This document shows positions 49,920 through 57,948 of a stretch of DNA of 64,000 nucleotides, one piece after another (within the stretch, counting starts at the first letter, position 1; the number at the start of each line of letters is the position of its first letter). Source of the stretch: Verrucomicrobiota bacterium (lineage in GTDB: Bacteria > Verrucomicrobiota > Verrucomicrobiia > Opitutales > Opitutaceae); NCBI GenBank assembly GCA_023416735.1, contig JAEZGX010000013.1, positions 7,378 through 71,377 of the forward strand, given 5' to 3'. The position numbers were made by a program, and so were the translations under genes. The notes below the pieces were generated by a model. It made no database searches. It saw only the letters and a program-made list of their open reading frames with translations, and was not told the origin of the DNA.

Positions 49920-50135
49920 ATGAAAGCTCCCCGCCGTTTCGCGCTCTTCTTTGCGCTCGCCGCCCCCGCCGCGCTCCTCGCCCATCCGGGCCACGATGGC
50001 GATCACGACTTCACCTGGGATTTTTCTCACCTCGTCGCCCACCCTTTCGCCACGCTTTTCTGCGCCGCCGTCCTCGGCACCGCCATTTACGCGATCGTCC
50101 GCGCCGCCCGCTCGCGCCGCTCGAAACACGAGTAA
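49920..50135 (+). CDS. Small His-rich exported membrane protein (hypothetical)
   Basis: A 71-residue protein. A signal or first membrane segment (FALFFALAAPAALLA) is followed by HPGHDGDHDFTWDFSHLVAHP, rich in His and Asp, then a second hydrophobic segment (FATLFCAAVLGTAIYAIVR) and a basic tail. The AHPGH opening and second segment recall the N-terminus of HupE/UreJ-type nickel or metal permeases, but the protein is far too short for one. It lies next to, and convergent with, the urease accessory genes. A metal-handling role is speculation. Confidence 0.6.
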   Translation: MKAPRRFALFFALAAPAALLAHPGHDGDHDFTWDFSHLVAHPFATLFCAAVLGTAIYAIVRAARSRRSKHE

Positions 50136-50207
50136 AGCAGGCTCGGCTCCACGCCGCCGCTTCTGCATCGATTGCAGCAGCCTGGTCGCAGGCGCTTCTT
50201 TTAGCGC

Positions 50208-51032
50208 CTACAACTTCCGCAACTCACACCCGAGCTGCGGAAACACCCGCGTCAATCCCGCGCGGAGATCTTTCAGGGTCCGCCGCAGCCCCACCGCGTC
50301 GCGTGCAACGACCTTCACGCTCCACCCGCCTCGCCGGAGCGCACTCGCGCCGACCCACACGCCTTCGGCGTGCAGGCCTTTCACGATTTCGCGCACATCC
50401 ACCCGCTCGTCGGACGGCCCCATCAACACCGCATTCGCAAAACACGCCTCGTCGCCCGATCCCGTGAACCGCGCCATCGCCTTCAACTCTCCACCGCTCT
50501 GATCCAGTCTTTCGCGCAACACCAACTCTCCGGCGACCCTCACCTCGAGTTCCACGTCCAATCGATTCCACTCCCACGCTTCTCCGTGGGCCACGCGCCC
50601 GGGCATGAGCTGATCCACAAAAAACAACGCGCCGCCGTCCTCCACCTCGACCGCCGTCACCTGCCGATACGTCGAACCGCGATGCGGCACCAGCGGCTCC
50701 GGCAGCACTTCCAGCCACCCGCCTTTCTTCACCGCGAAGCGCTGGCGACACTCCGCGTTCCCGCCGCCTCGCATCCGAAACACGCGACTCGCACTTGGCG
50801 TCGTCACCAACATCGCCGCCCCACCTTCACAAGCAATGTCCGACTCCAGCCGGTCGCCTTCGAGAATACCCGCCGTCGGATTCACGACCTGCACGAGCAG
50901 CACGCCCGTATCCACATCCCAATACGGCTTGCTCAGATGAAAGGGCGCGCGAAACGACTGCTCCGCCAGCGCCGTTCGCCCATGCTCCCTCCGCGCCGCC
51001 CGCAACCGCAGATGTCCGGAAAATTCAGCCAT
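50208..51032 (-). CDS. ureD: Urease accessory protein UreD
   Basis: A 274-residue protein. The UreD pattern is seen in GVLLVQVVNPTAGILEGDRLESDI, TTPSASRVFRM, and LEVLPEPLVPHRGSTYRQ; DQLMPGRVAHGEAWEWNRLDVELE follows. UreD forms the scaffold with UreF and UreG that delivers nickel to apo-urease. It is the last gene of the ureEFGD series, separated from ureG by an inverted-repeat-filled spacer of about 95 bp. Confidence 0.94.
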   Translation of the reverse strand: MAEFSGHLRLRAARREHGRTALAEQSFRAPFHLSKPYWDVDTGVLLVQVVNPTAGILEGDRLESDIACEGGAAMLVTTPSASRVFRMRGGGNAECRQRFAVKKGGWLEVLPEPLVPHRGSTYRQVTAVEVEDGGALFFVDQLMPGRVAHGEAWEWNRLDVELEVRVAGELVLRERLDQSGGELKAMARFTGSGDEACFANAVLMGPSDERVDVREIVKGLHAEGVWVGASALRRGGWSVKVVARDAVGLRRTLKDLRAGLTRVFPQLGCELRKL

Positions 51033-51044
51033 CGGATCGATCCA

Positions 51045-51126
51045 TCGTTCTCGTTCTCGAAATCGTTCTCGTTCTCTCCGCCTCTTTGAACCGAGAAGGA
51101 GAAAGAGACCGAAGAACGAGAACGAA
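51045..51126. repeat. Inverted repeat (CGTTCTCGTTCT family) between ureG and ureD
   Basis: Left block TCGTTCTCGTTCTC repeated twice (51045-51076), right arm AGAACGAGAACG (51114-51125) as inverted complement. Same family as 43600-43700. It ends 2 bases before the ureG stop. Confidence 0.8.
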
Positions 51127-51127
51127 T

Positions 51128-51754
51128 TTACGCCCTTTGCTTCGCCTCCCTGCCGAACAACACCTCCCGCTCAATCCACGCAATCACCGCCTCCAGATTG
51201 TGCTCCCGTTTCAAGTCGCAGAACAGAAACGGCCGCGCCCCGCGCTGCGCGTTCGCATCACGCTCCATCACGCTCAAATCCGCTCCGACCAACGGCGCCA
51301 GATCGATTTTATTGATGATCAACAGATCGCTAAACCGGATCGCCGGCCCTCCTTTGCGCGGGATTTTATCCCCCTCCGCCACGTCGATCACATAGATAAA
51401 CGCATCCACGAGCTCCGGCGAAAACGTCGCCGTGAGATTATCGCCGCCGCTCTCCACCAGCACGACTTGCAGGTCGGGAAACGTTTCCTCCAACGCCCGG
51501 CACGCCTGCTCATTCATCGTGGTGTCGTCGCGAATCGCCGTGTGCGGACAACCTCCTGTCTCCACTCCGCTGATACGCTCCGCCGGCAGTGCGCTGTGCG
51601 TGATCAGGAACTGCGCGTCCTCCGAACAATAGATATCGTTCGTCACGACCGCCATCGAGTAGCGCTCGCGCAGCCGCTGACAAAGCTTGAGACAAAGCAT
51701 CGTTTTGCCCGAGCCCACCGGCCCGCCGATACCAATTCTAGGAGGACGATTCAT
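51128..51754 (-). CDS. ureG: Urease accessory GTPase UreG
   Basis: A 208-residue GTPase needed for nickel insertion. P-loop GIGGPVGSGKTMLC (residues 8-21), metal-binding CPH in ETGGCPHTAIRDD, ESGGDNLTATFSPEL and NKIDLAPLVGADLSVMERD for guanine recognition. I chose ATG 51754 because the family starts there; upstream in-frame residues are only repeat-derived sequence (MRECLFREKLFHHRR...). It follows ureF after an 88-bp spacer with an inverted repeat. Confidence 0.97.
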   Translation of the reverse strand: MNRPPRIGIGGPVGSGKTMLCLKLCQRLRERYSMAVVTNDIYCSEDAQFLITHSALPAERISGVETGGCPHTAIRDDTTMNEQACRALEETFPDLQVVLVESGGDNLTATFSPELVDAFIYVIDVAEGDKIPRKGGPAIRFSDLLIINKIDLAPLVGADLSVMERDANAQRGARPFLFCDLKREHNLEAVIAWIEREVLFGREAKQRA

Positions 51755-51763
51755 AGGGAAGAG

Positions 51764-51831
51764 AACCACAGAGGCCCAAAGAACACAGAGAATTCCTGTC
51801 CCGTTCTCCGCGTCCTCCGTGCGTCTGTGGT
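51764..51831. repeat. Diverged ACCACAGAG-type inverted repeat between ureF and ureG
   Basis: Left AACCACAGAGGCCCAAAG, right GTCCTCCGTGCGTCTGTGGT. Same family as 58728-58802 with several mismatches. It occupies the region just upstream of the ureG start, which has no clear Shine-Dalgarno sequence. Confidence 0.75.
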
Positions 51832-51842
51832 GAAATAGTTTT

Positions 51843-52610
51843 TCACGAAATAAACATTCGCGCATCTGCCGTCTCGTGCCGCGCCGCCGCGATGTCGAGC
51901 CAGGGATTGAACCAGCCGATCTCCTCGAACGCCACCCGCTCCGCCGCCGCGATCACTCCCGGCGCCTCGGCCAACACTTCAGTCAACAGCGACTGGCTCG
52001 CATTCTGCCCCAACCGCAAAAGCTTCATCGCCGCCGACACAATCGCCGCCACCGTCGAATACACGATGCCGCTCAGCATCGCCTCGCGCGGCGCGCCGAC
52101 CGCGAGTGCTTCCAGCGCCGCTGACACCGACGCCGAAAACGGCCACGCGCCCGCTTTCGCCCGCGCCAGAAATTCCTTCGCGCCTTCATCCCCGCGCAAT
52201 GTCGCCACCAGCTCCGCCCGCTGCCGGCCGATGTTCTCGGACGCCAACCGCGCCTCTCGCGACGTCTTCAACGCCGACGCCAACACGCAAATCTCGCCCA
52301 CGCGCTTCCAATCCCGCGCGCCCAACGCGTCCCACGCCTGCACCGCAATCGGCAATTCCACGCGCTTCAACGCCGGCAACACCGCCTGAAACAAGAACTC
52401 CCGCAGCGTCGCCCGATCCCGCACCACGCCTTCCTGCACCAACCCTTCCAACCCAAACGAGTGCGCGTAGCTTCCCGTCGGATAAAACGAATCCCCCGCC
52501 TGCAACAGCGCACAAATCCACGCCGCTTCCCTCGCCGCGGAGCGCAGCCCGCTCCGACTCGTCGGCGTGAGTGTTTCACCTTCAGTGCTTGTGACTCGGC
52601 CCGAGCTCAT
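51843..52610 (-). CDS. ureF: Urease accessory protein UreF
   Basis: A 255-residue, mainly helical protein. Family features are ALLQAGDSFYPTGSYAHSFGLEGLVQEG at about 35-62, the C-terminal SAAMKLLRLGQNASQSLL and LDIAAARHETADARMFIS. UreF acts as a checkpoint between UreG and UreD during nickel insertion. Its start at 52610 lies inside the end of ureE (overlap 29 bp), implying translational coupling. Confidence 0.93.
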   Translation of the reverse strand: MSSGRVTSTEGETLTPTSRSGLRSAAREAAWICALLQAGDSFYPTGSYAHSFGLEGLVQEGVVRDRATLREFLFQAVLPALKRVELPIAVQAWDALGARDWKRVGEICVLASALKTSREARLASENIGRQRAELVATLRGDEGAKEFLARAKAGAWPFSASVSAALEALAVGAPREAMLSGIVYSTVAAIVSAAMKLLRLGQNASQSLLTEVLAEAPGVIAAAERVAFEEIGWFNPWLDIAAARHETADARMFIS

Positions 52611-53046
52611 GCGTCGCCTTCTCTCCTCTCACAAACCGCCCCGGCCGAAACACCGCCGTCGTCTCCCGAAAGGGCACATTCAACCGTTCGAAAAGTTTCC
52701 GCACCGCCGGCTCATCCGGTGCCAGCAACCGCGTCGCCTCCGCCTGCAACTCCAGATGCAAATTACCCACCGCCCACCCAATCCCCGCCGCCGCCGAAGG
52801 CGCGATCTCCAACGCCACCTCCAGCACCCGTTCCTCATTCTGCCAAACCACGTAACACGCCTCGTCCGTTTGCCAGATGACATCTCCATGCCGAAGCGGC
52901 CTCTCCAACTCGAAACCGAACTCCGTTCCATCTTCCGCAACCGCCCGCCAAACGCGCTTCGCAATCGTGATCCGATCGACTCGCAGCGCGATCTGACGCC
53001 GGCCGGCGTCGCTCCCAGGAAGAGGATTGTGGACAAGTTTTAACAA
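52582..53046 (-). CDS. ureE: Urease nickel metallochaperone UreE
   Basis: About 154 residues from TTG 53046. The N-terminal peptide-binding-like domain contains RQIALRVDRITIAKRVWRA and FELERPLRHGDVIW. The C-terminal metal-binding domain has VGNLHLELQAEATRLLAPDEPAVRKLFERL and ends in GEKATHELGPSHKH, a short His tail typical of UreE. Longer in-frame sequence reaches 53214 but is basic and not family-like. It is divergent from the histidine kinase gene across about 105 bp. First gene of ureEFGD. Confidence 0.88.
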   Translation of the reverse strand: MLKLVHNPLPGSDAGRRQIALRVDRITIAKRVWRAVAEDGTEFGFELERPLRHGDVIWQTDEACYVVWQNEERVLEVALEIAPSAAAGIGWAVGNLHLELQAEATRLLAPDEPAVRKLFERLNVPFRETTAVFRPGRFVRGEKATHELGPSHKH

Positions 53047-53151
53047 GGCGTGCCGAAAAGCACGAAGCTTGCCGCTTAAAACTGCAATCCTTCGGCCAAC
53101 AAACGTGTTTGCCGAATTGCGCGCCCACCGCCCACCTCGCACAACCTTTCC

Positions 53152-55284
53152 ATGAACCTTTCTTCGCTTCGCCGCTTGGCGCCGCAATCCTTCGCGGCCG
53201 CGGCCGGCCAGCATCTGGTTCTGTTCGCGCTTCTCGTCGGCTCCGCGATCGCCGCGATGCGACTCATTTCAACCCCGCCGACCAACGTCACCGCGATTTG
53301 GCTTCCCGGCGGGATTGCATTGATCGCCTTCCTCAAACGGCCCGGCTGGTCCGCGATTCCCACCGTCTGGCTGGCCAACTGGACGATCATGGTGATCGCC
53401 AACTCGATCTCGTTCTTCGCCTTTCGGCCCTACAGCTATCTCCTTTGCGCGGTCAACACCCTCGGCCCCGCCCTCGCATGCCTGATCTGGCAACGCTGGC
53501 TCAAGGCCGATCCTTTTCGCGACGGCGTGCAGTTTCTCAAATTCGCCTTTGGCGTCGCTCTCCTTCCCGCCGTGCTCACCGCCTGGTCGGTGATCGCGAT
53601 CATCTACGCAGCCGGTTACCTGCCGAATCTCACCTGGGCGCAGTTCTGCATGCGCACCGGCATCATCACCCTTTCCAACGCACTCGGCGTTTTTCTCATC
53701 GCTCCGCTCGCGCTCGCGCCCTGGGACGCCGGCATCCTGCGAGGAGCCGTGGTCCGCATCTTCGGCCTTTGCGCGAGTCTCGCGCTCGCCGCCACCATCT
53801 GCTGGTTCAGCCTTCGCTTCGCGCCCGCGGCGATCTTTCTTTCGATCCCGCTCGCCTTGCTCGCCGCCATCCTCTCCGGCCCGCGCGGCGTCGCCGCCAT
53901 CGTCCTGCTTGTCTGCGCCATCGGCTTCCACGCCACCGCGCACGGCACCGGGCCGTTTGATCTGCCCGGCGCCCTTTCGTTTTCGCCCGTATTCGCGATG
54001 GCCACGTTCGCCTTCTGTCTCGGTTTCCCGGGACTGTTCGCCGGCATCACGTTTGAACAGGTCCGCCGTCATAGCAGCGAACTCGAGACCGTCGTCGAAA
54101 CTCGCACGCGCGCCCTCGCCACCGCGAAGGAAGCCGCGGAGGCCGCCGACAAAGCCAAGTCCGAATTTCTCGCCGCCATGAGCCACGAGATCCGCACGCC
54201 TATGAATGGCGTGCTCGGTTTCGCCCGACTCCTCGAAAGTTCCAATCTCGACCCCGCTCAACGCGATTACGTCGATTCCATCCTGACCAGCGGCGAAACG
54301 CTCCTCCGGCTCCTTAACGATCTTCTCGATTTCTCGAAAATCGAGTCCCACGCACTTGAGCTCGAGCAGCGTCCTTTCGATCTGCGACGCACCGTCGACG
54401 ACGTCCTGCGCCTCTTCGAACCTGCCGCCGCCCAGAAGAAGCTTTCGCTCACGTGCCACATCGACGACTCCGTTCCGGCGGCCGTCATCGGCGATCCCAC
54501 GCGCGTCGGACAGGTGATCGCCAATCTCGTGTCCAACGCGATCAAGTTCACCGACTCCGGCTCCGTCTCGCTTTCCGTCTCGGCGCCGGCCGGGAGCAAC
54601 ATGATCGAGGCGCGCGTCACTGACACCGGCATCGGCATCTCGCCGGAGCAAATGTCCCGACTCTTCCGCTCTTTCAGCCAGGCCGATTCATCGATCACGC
54701 GCCGTTATGGCGGATCCGGACTGGGTCTCGTGATTTCGCGCCGGCTCTGCGAGCTCATGGGCGGCTCGCTCGAAGCGCAAAGCCAGCCGATGCGCGGCTC
54801 CGCGTTTATCGCGCGAGTCCGGCTGCCCGCCGCGTCTCCCGAAGCGTTGCACGAACGCTCGCCCGAGTCGATCGACGCTCCTGGTCCGCTCCCGCGCCGC
54901 CTCCGCGTGCTCGTCGCCGAAGACAACGCCTTGAACCGCCGTCTCACCGCCGCCGTTCTCCAACGACTCGGCCACGAAGCGATCTTCGCCCACGACGGCG
55001 CCGAGGCCGTCGAACACGTCCGGCGCGATCGCTTCGATGTCGTGCTGATGGATCTGCAGATGCCCGAAATGGACGGCCTCACCGCCACCGCCCACATCCG
55101 GTCCGAAGAAAAAACGCACACCCGTCCGCGTCTGCCGATCATCGCCCTCACCGCCGACGCGATGGAGGCCGACCGCGATCGCTGCTTTCAAGCCGGCATG
55201 GACGACTATCTGGTCAAGCCGCTCGACCTCGTGCGTTTTCGCGCCGCGCTCGAACGCGTCGCCGATAAGACGCGCGTTCCCTGA
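53152..55284 (+). CDS. MASE1 hybrid sensor histidine kinase/response regulator
   Basis: A 710-residue membrane kinase. Residues about 15-310 form a MASE1-type sensor with eight or so membrane segments (SIAAM..., TNVTAIWLPGGIALIAFL, GPRGVAAIVLLVCAIGFHATAHGTGPF). A short coiled coil leads to HisKA (MSHEIRTPMNGVLGF, His345), HATPase (NLVSNAIKF, DTGIGIS, GGSGLGL) and a C-terminal receiver (VLMDLQMPEMDG, Asp634; CFQAGMDDYLVKP). The ligand is unknown. It lies on the opposite strand between ureC and ureE, so a urea or nitrogen signal is possible but unproven. No Hpt or output gene is adjacent. Confidence 0.95.
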   Translation: MNLSSLRRLAPQSFAAAAGQHLVLFALLVGSAIAAMRLISTPPTNVTAIWLPGGIALIAFLKRPGWSAIPTVWLANWTIMVIANSISFFAFRPYSYLLCAVNTLGPALACLIWQRWLKADPFRDGVQFLKFAFGVALLPAVLTAWSVIAIIYAAGYLPNLTWAQFCMRTGIITLSNALGVFLIAPLALAPWDAGILRGAVVRIFGLCASLALAATICWFSLRFAPAAIFLSIPLALLAAILSGPRGVAAIVLLVCAIGFHATAHGTGPFDLPGALSFSPVFAMATFAFCLGFPGLFAGITFEQVRRHSSELETVVETRTRALATAKEAAEAADKAKSEFLAAMSHEIRTPMNGVLGFARLLESSNLDPAQRDYVDSILTSGETLLRLLNDLLDFSKIESHALELEQRPFDLRRTVDDVLRLFEPAAAQKKLSLTCHIDDSVPAAVIGDPTRVGQVIANLVSNAIKFTDSGSVSLSVSAPAGSNMIEARVTDTGIGISPEQMSRLFRSFSQADSSITRRYGGSGLGLVISRRLCELMGGSLEAQSQPMRGSAFIARVRLPAASPEALHERSPESIDAPGPLPRRLRVLVAEDNALNRRLTAAVLQRLGHEAIFAHDGAEAVEHVRRDRFDVVLMDLQMPEMDGLTATAHIRSEEKTHTRPRLPIIALTADAMEADRDRCFQAGMDDYLVKPLDLVRFRAALERVADKTRVP

Positions 55285-55287
55285 GCC

Positions 55288-57078
55288 CTAAAACAAAAAA
55301 TACCGCTGCGCCATCGGCAGCACCTTCGCCGGCTCGCAGGTCAGATGCTCGCCGTCCGCTTTGACCATATAAGTCTCCGGATCGACTTCGATCTTCGGCA
55401 TCGCGTCATTCCACACCATGTCGCGCTTCCCAATCTTCCGCGTGCGCTTCACCGCCTCCAACGTCCGCGACAATCCCAGCTGCCCGGGCCCCGTCCCGCT
55501 GCGCAACGACGCCTCGCTCACAAACGTCAGCGATGTCCGCCCGATCGCCTTCCCCGCCGCGCCCCACTGCGGCCGATAAAACGTCGGCTGCGGCGTCGGG
55601 ATCGATGCATTCGGATCGCCCATGTTCGCCCATGCGATAAATCCGCCCTTCAAGATCAGCTCGGGTTTCACGCCAAATAGCGACGGCTTGAAGATCACGA
55701 TATCCGCCCATTTCCCCACCTCGAGCGATCCTACCGCATGCGAGATGCCATGCGTGATCGCGGGGTTGATCGTGTATTTCGCGAGATAGCGCAGCACCCG
55801 AAAATTATCCGCCGCTTCCAAAGTGGAGCGGGACGCCGACCCGTTCTTCGGCGCCAACTTCCCAAACTGCGTCTTCATCTTGTGCGCCGTCTGCCACGTC
55901 CGGCAAATCACCTCGCCGATCCGTCCCATTGCCTGCGAATCCGACGACATCATCGAAATCGCCCCGAGATCATGCAGCCGATCCTCCGCCGCAATCGTCT
56001 CCGGCCGAATCCGCGACTCCGCGAACGCCACGTCCTCCGGAATCTTCGCATCGAGGTGATGACACACCATGAGCATGTCCAAATGCTCATCGATCGTATT
56101 CACCGTAAAAGGACGCGTCGGATTCGTCGACGAGGGCAGCACGTTCGACTCGCCGCACACGCGAATGATATCCGGCGCATGCCCGCCGCCCGCACCTTCC
56201 GAGTGATACGTGTGAATCGCGCGCCCTTTGAACGCCCGGATCGTATCATCCACAAAGCCCGACTCGTTCAACGTGTCCGTGTGAATCGCCACCTGCACGT
56301 CGAGTTCATCCGCCACCCCGAGACAGGTATCGATCGCCGCCGGCGTCGTGCCCCAGTCCTCGTGCAGCTTCAACCCGATCGCTCCTGCCAGCACCTGCTC
56401 GCGCAGCGGTTGCGGCGTCGAACAGTTTCCCTTTCCGAGAAACCCGAGATTCATCGGAAACCCCTCCGCCGCCTCGAGCATCCGATGGATGTTCCACGCT
56501 CCCGGCGTGCACGTCGTCGCCAGCGTTCCATGCGCCGGCCCCGTTCCGCCGCCGAGCATCGTCGTCACTCCCGAGCTGATCGCCTCATCGATCTGCTGCG
56601 GACAAATAAAATGAATATGCGTGTCGATCCCGCCTGACGTCACGATGCACCCTTCGCCCGCGATCACTTCCGTGCACGCACCGACGATCATCGGATTCTT
56701 TTTCTTCGTCTCCGGATCCGGATAAACCGAACCGAGACCGCTCTGAATTCCCGGATTCCCCGCATGCCCGATGCCGACGATCCGTCCGTGCTTCACCCCG
56801 ATATCCGCTTTTATGATACCGAGCAGCGGATCGAGGATCAGCGCATTCGTGATCACCAAATCGAGCGACTCCGCATCCGTCGCCGTCGACGATTGCCCCA
56901 TCCCGTCGCGAATGACTTTCCCTCCGCCAAACTTGATCTCGTTCCCATAACCGCCGCCTTCCGCGATTAGGTCGCGCTCGACTTGGACGAACAGATCCGT
57001 GTCCGCGAGCCGGACCTGATCGCCGACCGTGGGACCAAACATTTCCGCATACTGGCGGCGTGTAAGTTTCAGGGGCAT
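55288..57078 (-). CDS. ureC: Urease alpha subunit
   Basis: A 596-residue catalytic subunit with two nickels. Ligands, with E. aerogenes-type numbering shifted by +20: His154 and His156 (THIHF), carbamylated Lys237 (GLKLHEDWG), His266 (AIHTD), His292 (TYHSEG), Asp380 (SSDSQAMGR); catalytic His340 (VCHHLD). The +20 shift comes mainly from an insertion at about residues 110-130 (GSVYPDPETKKKNPM). All catalytic residues are intact, so it should be active. It follows ureB after a 109-bp inverted-repeat spacer. Confidence 0.97.
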   Translation of the reverse strand: MPLKLTRRQYAEMFGPTVGDQVRLADTDLFVQVERDLIAEGGGYGNEIKFGGGKVIRDGMGQSSTATDAESLDLVITNALILDPLLGIIKADIGVKHGRIVGIGHAGNPGIQSGLGSVYPDPETKKKNPMIVGACTEVIAGEGCIVTSGGIDTHIHFICPQQIDEAISSGVTTMLGGGTGPAHGTLATTCTPGAWNIHRMLEAAEGFPMNLGFLGKGNCSTPQPLREQVLAGAIGLKLHEDWGTTPAAIDTCLGVADELDVQVAIHTDTLNESGFVDDTIRAFKGRAIHTYHSEGAGGGHAPDIIRVCGESNVLPSSTNPTRPFTVNTIDEHLDMLMVCHHLDAKIPEDVAFAESRIRPETIAAEDRLHDLGAISMMSSDSQAMGRIGEVICRTWQTAHKMKTQFGKLAPKNGSASRSTLEAADNFRVLRYLAKYTINPAITHGISHAVGSLEVGKWADIVIFKPSLFGVKPELILKGGFIAWANMGDPNASIPTPQPTFYRPQWGAAGKAIGRTSLTFVSEASLRSGTGPGQLGLSRTLEAVKRTRKIGKRDMVWNDAMPKIEVDPETYMVKADGEHLTCEPAKVLPMAQRYFLF

Positions 57079-57096
57079 GGGAAAATCAGTTGGTTG

Positions 57097-57180
57097 AATC
57101 TGGAACTAGGAACTCAGGAAAAAGCCCAGCTGACAGCAGAGCTGCCGTAGGTTCGTTCCTGAGTTCCAGAGTTCCAGATT
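57097..57180. repeat. Inverted repeat (GGAACTCAGGAA family) between ureB and ureC
   Basis: Left arm 57097-57120 begins AATCTGGAACTAGG and ends GGAACTCAGGAA; right arm 57156-57180 is its complement with one base gap. A second inner dyad CAGCT...AGCTG lies in the loop. Predicted hairpin of about 24 bp immediately before ureC. Confidence 0.9.
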
Positions 57181-57187
57181 AAGGTTC

Positions 57188-57499
57188 TTACAGTCTACCG
57201 TTCACCTTGGCATTGAAGCCGTAAACTTCGCGCGCGCCCGCAAGCGCCACGAGCTCCACTTCCTTCGTATCCCCCGCCTCGAAACGCACCGCCGTCCCCG
57301 CCGGAATATTCAACCGAAACCCTCGCGCCGCCGCCCGATCGAAGCTCAACGCCTCATTCGTTTCGAAGAAGTGATAGTGCGATCCTACCTGAATCGGACG
57401 ATCCCCCGTATTCGCAACCTTCAGCACCTTGGTCTCTAAATCCAGATTCGCCGCCAGCGGCCCGGCATCCTTCGCAACGATGATTTCTCCAGGAATCAT
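57188..57499 (-). CDS. ureB: Urease beta subunit
   Basis: A 103-residue structural subunit. Family motifs: MIPGEI near the start, VANTGDRPIQVGSHYHFFETN, RAAARGFRLNIPAGTAVRFE and KEVELVALAGAREVYGFNAKVNG. It pairs with UreA and UreC in the (alpha-beta-gamma)3 enzyme. Separate beta and gamma subunits are the usual bacterial arrangement. Only one arm of an ACCACAGAG-type element is present in the 50-bp gap from ureA, and its AGAGAG end may serve as the ribosome binding site. Confidence 0.97.
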   Translation of the reverse strand: MIPGEIIVAKDAGPLAANLDLETKVLKVANTGDRPIQVGSHYHFFETNEALSFDRAAARGFRLNIPAGTAVRFEAGDTKEVELVALAGAREVYGFNAKVNGRL

Positions 57500-57503
57500 A
57501 AAG

Positions 57504-57533
57504 CTCTCTGTGCCTTTGTGCCTCGGTGGTTCA
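57504..57533. repeat. Single arm of ACCACAGAG-type repeat between ureA and ureB
   Basis: On the minus strand: GAACCACCGAGGCACAAAGG then CACAGAGAG, ending four bases from the ureB ATG. Its partner arm is missing. Confidence 0.75.
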
Positions 57534-57549
57534 TAAAATTCATCTCAGT

Positions 57550-57852
57550 TCAGCGAATCGGATTATGCACCGTCACCAGCTTGGTCCCGTCCGGAAACGT
57601 CGCCTCGACCTGCACTTCGTGAATCATCTCCGCCACGCCTTCCATCACGTCGCCCAGTTTTAAAATCGTCGTCCCAAAGCTCATCAACTCCGCGACCGTC
57701 CTCCCATCGCGCGCACCTTCCATGATCTCATACGTGATGATCGCGACCGCCTCCGGATAATTCAGTTTTAAACCGCGCGCCTGACGCCTCCGCGCCAAAT
57801 CCGCCGCCGTTACGATCATCAGTTTTTCGCGCTCGCGAGGGGTTAAATGCAT
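57550..57852 (-). CDS. ureA: Urease gamma subunit
   Basis: A 100-residue subunit of standard length. Signature: MHLTPREREKLMIVTAADLARRR, GLKLNYPEAVAIITYEIMEGARDG, MEGVAEMIHEVQVEATFPDGTKLVTVHNPI. It is the first structural urease gene and follows the urea ABC transporter genes on the same strand after an inverted-repeat spacer. Confidence 0.97.
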   Translation of the reverse strand: MHLTPREREKLMIVTAADLARRRQARGLKLNYPEAVAIITYEIMEGARDGRTVAELMSFGTTILKLGDVMEGVAEMIHEVQVEATFPDGTKLVTVHNPIR

Positions 57853-57869
57853 AGGAACCAGGTTGGGTT

Positions 57870-57940
57870 AACCACGGATGAACACGGATAGACACTGATA
57901 ACCAAACCCAATCCGTGTCCATCTGAGTCCATCCGTGGTC
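57870..57940. repeat. Inverted repeat (ACCACGGATG family) between urtE and ureA
   Basis: Left ACCACGGATGAACACGGAT (from 57871) and right ATCCGTGTCCATCTGAGTCC then ATCCGTGGT to 57939; imperfect complement. Fills the 96-bp spacer. Confidence 0.85.
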
Positions 57941-57948
57941 AAAGAAAA

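Noticed and set aside
53269..54651. 460-codon minus-strand frame antisense to the histidine kinase
   Set aside because: Low-complexity Arg/Gly/Asp composition; kinase motifs on the plus strand are unambiguous.
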